This document shows positions 4,841 through 6,734 of a DNA stretch of 6,734 nt, piece by piece (within the stretch, counting starts at the first letter, position 1; each line of letters opens with the position of its first letter). The notes below the pieces were generated by a model. It saw only the letters and a list, made by a program, of their open reading frames with translations, searched no databases and was not told the DNA's origin. The translations under genes were made by a program, and so were the position numbers. Origin of the DNA: Nitrospirae bacterium GWC2_57_9 (lineage in GTDB: Bacteria; Nitrospirota; UBA9217); contig MHEA01000105.1 in assembly GCA_001805085.1 (NCBI GenBank), forward strand, positions 1 through 6,734, read 5' to 3'.

Positions 4841-5379
4841 TTTCGATCAATTTTGCGAGCAGAAATTACCGGGTCTTCGACCGGCTCCAAAAGGCGCTGG
4901 CCGCCGCTATCGTCATTCTGCTTTTTATCACCGTGGCCATTATCGGGAAGTCCGTTTCCCTTCGCATCGATATGGCAGCGGTGAGCAAGAACGTTCAAGA
5001 GGTCCAGGCGGCCGAAGAGAAGGTGCGGCCGCTGCTCGCGGAACGGGACCGGATCATCAAGGATCTGAGCGCCATGGCAGATCTTATGGAATCCCGCCGG
5101 TTCTCCTGGACCCGGCTGCTTACCAACGTTGAAGCAGTCTTTCCTGTGGGCGTTGCCCTCGATAAGGTGGATTACAACCGGGGCAGCCGTACCCTGACGC
5201 TGGACGGCGCGGCGAGATCTCCGGAATCGCTCAGGAACCTGATGGTAGGCCTGGAGCAGACGACGACGTTCACGGATGCCTATTTGAAGCATCAATCCAT
5301 AGACAAGGGGAATATCTCTTTTAATGTGGTCGCAGTCTATCAGGAACATAAAACTGCCGGCATGGCTGAAGGAAAATAA
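4837..5379 (+). CDS. pilN: PilN-like inner-membrane pilus assembly protein
   Basis: Bitopic inner-membrane protein of 180 residues, the normal PilN length. A short cytoplasmic tail MISINFASRNYR carries the INxxxxR pattern that in PilN docks into PilM. One membrane helix spans about 19-37. A charged helical, probably coiled-coil segment follows (about 41-80), which would pair with PilO. The periplasmic ferredoxin-like domain is at about 88-168, beginning with FSWTRLLTNVEAVFP and containing VDYNRGSRTLTLDGAA and the last strand SFNVVAVY. It starts inside the pilM stop codon (ATGA at 4837-4840), and its 3' end is overlapped by pilO. Weak similarity to the GspL C-terminal domain is expected for the family, but the separate pilM gene fits PilN. 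Confidence 0.88.
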   Translation: MISINFASRNYRVFDRLQKALAAAIVILLFITVAIIGKSVSLRIDMAAVSKNVQEVQAAEEKVRPLLAERDRIIKDLSAMADLMESRRFSWTRLLTNVEAVFPVGVALDKVDYNRGSRTLTLDGAARSPESLRNLMVGLEQTTTFTDAYLKHQSIDKGNISFNVVAVYQEHKTAGMAEGK

Positions 5380-5866
5380 GAGCCTCAGGTTGCTGTTCAC
5401 GGTCTGTGGAGGCCTCCTGATTGCCGACCTGCTGCTGTATGCGTTGCTCGTGGCCCCTGCCGCCGGAGTGCTGAAGGCAGAGATGGCCCGGTACGGGGAG
5501 TTCCGAAAGAGGCATGCTGATGCGGCCCTGTTCCAGAAACAGCGGAAGGAACTGGCCGGGTTGAAAGAAGGCATCCCCAGTCAGAAGGACATGCCCCTCC
5601 TGGTAAAGGAGCTTGTACAGACCGCACGCAGGCTGAACCTGACCGTCTCGTCAATAAATTACGATATCCCCAGGAGAAGCGGCGAAGAGCTCGCATTGCT
5701 GTCTTTCACCTTTCCTGCTGAGGGCAGGTACGCGGATATAAAGCGCTTCGTCTATGAAGTCGAGACTTCCGACCGGATAGTGGGTATTCAGGAGCTGAAA
5801 CTCGGAGAAGAAAAGGGAAGGGTGAAAGCCCAGATGAAGCTGATGACCTATGTCAGAGGCCAGTGA
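5324..5866 (+). CDS. pilO: PilO-like inner-membrane pilus assembly protein
   Basis: Bitopic protein of 180 residues. Short N-terminus with NIKLPAWLKENKS, a membrane helix at about 23-44, a helical charged segment at about 50-82 (KAEMARYGEFRKRHADAALF and following), then a periplasmic domain at about 88-178 with VKELVQTARRLNLTVSSINYD, the strand LSFTFPAEGRYADIKRFVYEVE and the end GIQELKLGEEKGRVKAQMKL. This is the PilO layout; it would form a heterodimer with PilN and contact PilP. The ATG at 5324 gives a 56-base overlap with pilN, and the ribosome site is poor (AAGGGG about 14 bases upstream). No better in-frame ATG, GTG or TTG exists before the membrane helix, so the start is accepted with some doubt. 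Translation is probably coupled to pilN. Confidence 0.85.
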   Translation: MWSQSIRNIKLPAWLKENKSLRLLFTVCGGLLIADLLLYALLVAPAAGVLKAEMARYGEFRKRHADAALFQKQRKELAGLKEGIPSQKDMPLLVKELVQTARRLNLTVSSINYDIPRRSGEELALLSFTFPAEGRYADIKRFVYEVETSDRIVGIQELKLGEEKGRVKAQMKLMTYVRGQ

Positions 5867-5870
5867 AGGA
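5866..5870 (+). promoter_or_regulatory. Ribosome binding site fixing the pilP start
   Basis: AAGGA, 9 bases before the ATG at 5880. It favours that start over the in-frame ATG at 5850, which lies inside pilO without a ribosome site and would add ten polar residues (MSEASEGRPA) before the usual short N-terminus. Confidence 0.65.
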
Positions 5871-5879
5871 CGACCAGCA

Positions 5880-6494
5880 ATGAACATGACTCCCCTGCAA
5901 CAGAAGAAACTGCTGGTCGTGCTGTTGTCGGCACTCGTGATCTTGACCGGATTCCGGGTACTGACCGCCGAGAAGCCCCGTACGGCACCGCTGACCTATA
6001 CTCGCGGCGCTGTGGCCCGGTCCTCGGTGCGTGCCGGCGTTCAAACCAGAACCGGCAACAGCGACCCCTTGCATGCGTTCCTGGCACGGAGGGAAGAAAA
6101 GTATCCCGGTGTGCACAGGGACCTTTTCAGGATGGAGAACCCGGTGGCGGCAAAATCGAGACCGGCGATCAAGACCGCGCCCACCCCTACCGTCCCCGCA
6201 CCGCCGCCGGTCCCCGAAAAGACCCCCGAAGAGATCGCAGCAGAAGCTTCCCGGGCCGATCTGTCCAAGTTCCGGTTCCTGGGCTACCTGACCGACAAGG
6301 AAAGTTCCCTGTTCCTGGCCAAGGACGGCGAGACCTATATTGTGCGGAGCGGCGACGCGGTGCTCAGGAATTACCGTGTGAAAGAGGCGGGCAAGGATTA
6401 TGTTGTCCTGGTTGATACCTTGACCAGGGTGGAAGTCAAAATAGAGCTGTCCGGCGGAGCAGAGCCGGCCGGTCCGCCGCAGAGGCATCGCTAG
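5880..6494 (+). CDS. pilP: PilP/GspC-like pilus assembly protein
   Basis: Protein of 204 residues from the ATG at 5880. A short polar N-terminus is followed by a single membrane helix at about 10-28 with no lipobox, so it is anchored like GspC rather than being a lipoprotein like proteobacterial PilP. Residues 60-90 include SDPLHAFLARREEKYPGV and DLFRMENP. Residues 97-113 are a Pro-rich spacer. The C-terminal domain at about 129-190 is a small beta domain: FRFLGYLTDKESSLFLAKDG, ETYIVRSGDAVLRNYRVKEA, then DYVVLVDTLTRVEVKIEL. This is the PilP/GspC homology-region pattern, which contacts the N-terminal domains of the secretin. It follows pilO by 13 bases and is followed 16 bases later by a lipoprotein start. 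PilP function is inferred from this domain and gene order. Confidence 0.8.
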   Translation: MNMTPLQQKKLLVVLLSALVILTGFRVLTAEKPRTAPLTYTRGAVARSSVRAGVQTRTGNSDPLHAFLARREEKYPGVHRDLFRMENPVAAKSRPAIKTAPTPTVPAPPPVPEKTPEEIAAEASRADLSKFRFLGYLTDKESSLFLAKDGETYIVRSGDAVLRNYRVKEAGKDYVVLVDTLTRVEVKIELSGGAEPAGPPQRHR

Positions 6495-6510
6495 TGAGAA
6501 GGAGGAAATG

Positions 6511-6734
6511 ATGAAGCGGATGGCGGTATGGTGCATGACCGGGCTGCTGCTGACGGTCTCGGTTGCCGGTTGTGCAGGCTCCCGGGCGTTCCAGCGGGGA
6601 GAGAACTTTGCCCACCACGGCGAGTGGGACCTTGCGGTCAAGGAATATCGTGATGCGAACAAGAGAGACCCCCAAAGCATTGAATATCGTTCCGCGCTGC
6701 TCCGGGCGGAAGAGACCGCGGCAAACCAGCACTA
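6511..6734 (+). CDS. TPR-type lipoprotein, N-terminal part; probably the operon's secretin (runs off the right edge)
   Basis: Only 74 codons are present. Signal peptide MKRMAVWCMTGLLLTVSVAGC with lipobox VAGC, Cys21 lipidated, and Ala-Gly after it (no Asp at +2), so sorting to the outer membrane is expected. From residue 25 a TPR-like helical pair follows: RAFQRGENFAHHGEWDLAVKEY, then DANKRDPQSIEYRSALLRAEE. A strong AAGGAGG ribosome site (6499-6505) lies 5 bases before this ATG; another in-frame ATG at 6508 would be only 2 bases away. In several deltaproteobacteria and related phyla the gene after pilP is a secretin (PilQ/GspD-like) that begins with a lipobox and a TPR region, which fits here. 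No secretin domain is inside the window, so a PilF-like pilotin or other TPR lipoprotein remains possible. Confidence 0.75.
   Translation, partial: MKRMAVWCMTGLLLTVSVAGCAGSRAFQRGENFAHHGEWDLAVKEYRDANKRDPQSIEYRSALLRAEETAANQH

Noticed and set aside
4678..5574. Long minus-strand open frame (298 codons) across pilM, pilN and pilO
   Set aside because: Antisense to three well-supported pil genes; the product has no recognisable motif and is typical of a GC-rich shadow frame.
5853..6680. Minus-strand open frame of 275 codons over pilP and the lipoprotein start
   Set aside because: Antisense to a PilP-like protein with a strong ribosome site and clear domain pattern; no family resemblance.

Overview
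The window looks like chromosomal DNA of a Gram-negative bacterium of moderately high GC content. The gene set (PhoB/PhoR, a PilM-N-O-P block leading into a TPR-bearing lipoprotein, a periplasmic cupredoxin with an FFKSH-type copper loop) resembles Nitrospirota or the deltaproteobacterial lineages (Geobacter/Desulfuromonas-like). This placement is inferred from protein style, not from a marker gene. No tRNA, rRNA, insertion sequence, phage gene or CRISPR array was seen.

Left part (1-1142, minus strand): a two-component pair. phoB (453-1142) is followed by the start of a PhoR-like sensor kinase that overlaps it by 11 bases and runs off the left edge. Divergent to it, across a 191-base region with two convincing promoters, lies a plus-strand gene (1334-2275). 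It encodes a two-helix membrane protein with an intact-looking histidine-kinase ATPase domain but no phospho-accepting histidine box.

Middle part (2276-3877, plus strand): a probable copper/redox group. It holds a 71-residue HMA-domain metallochaperone-like protein, an exported cupredoxin with a type-1-like ligand set but an unusually long Cys-His loop, a 296-base stretch with no recognisable gene, and a four-helix membrane protein in which each helix carries one HxxxG motif (DUF4079/cytochrome b561-like).

Right part (3885-6734, plus strand): a tightly packed type IV pilus or type II secretion-like assembly operon: pilM, pilN, pilO, pilP and the start of a TPR lipoprotein that is probably the N-terminus of the secretin or an accessory lipoprotein. 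It starts from a TTGACT-17-TAATAT promoter so close to the pilM start codon that the transcript would be almost leaderless. PilM (cytoplasmic), PilN and PilO (inner membrane) and PilP (inner membrane to periplasm) would form the alignment platform linking the cytoplasmic motor to the outer-membrane pore.

The observations most worth a second look are the kinase without an H-box and its position beside phoBR, the shared TGATCAC sites next to the two divergent start points, the four-fold HxxxG membrane protein, the cupredoxin loop, and the near-leaderless pilM with a degenerate nucleotide-binding site. No clearly new multi-gene system was found.
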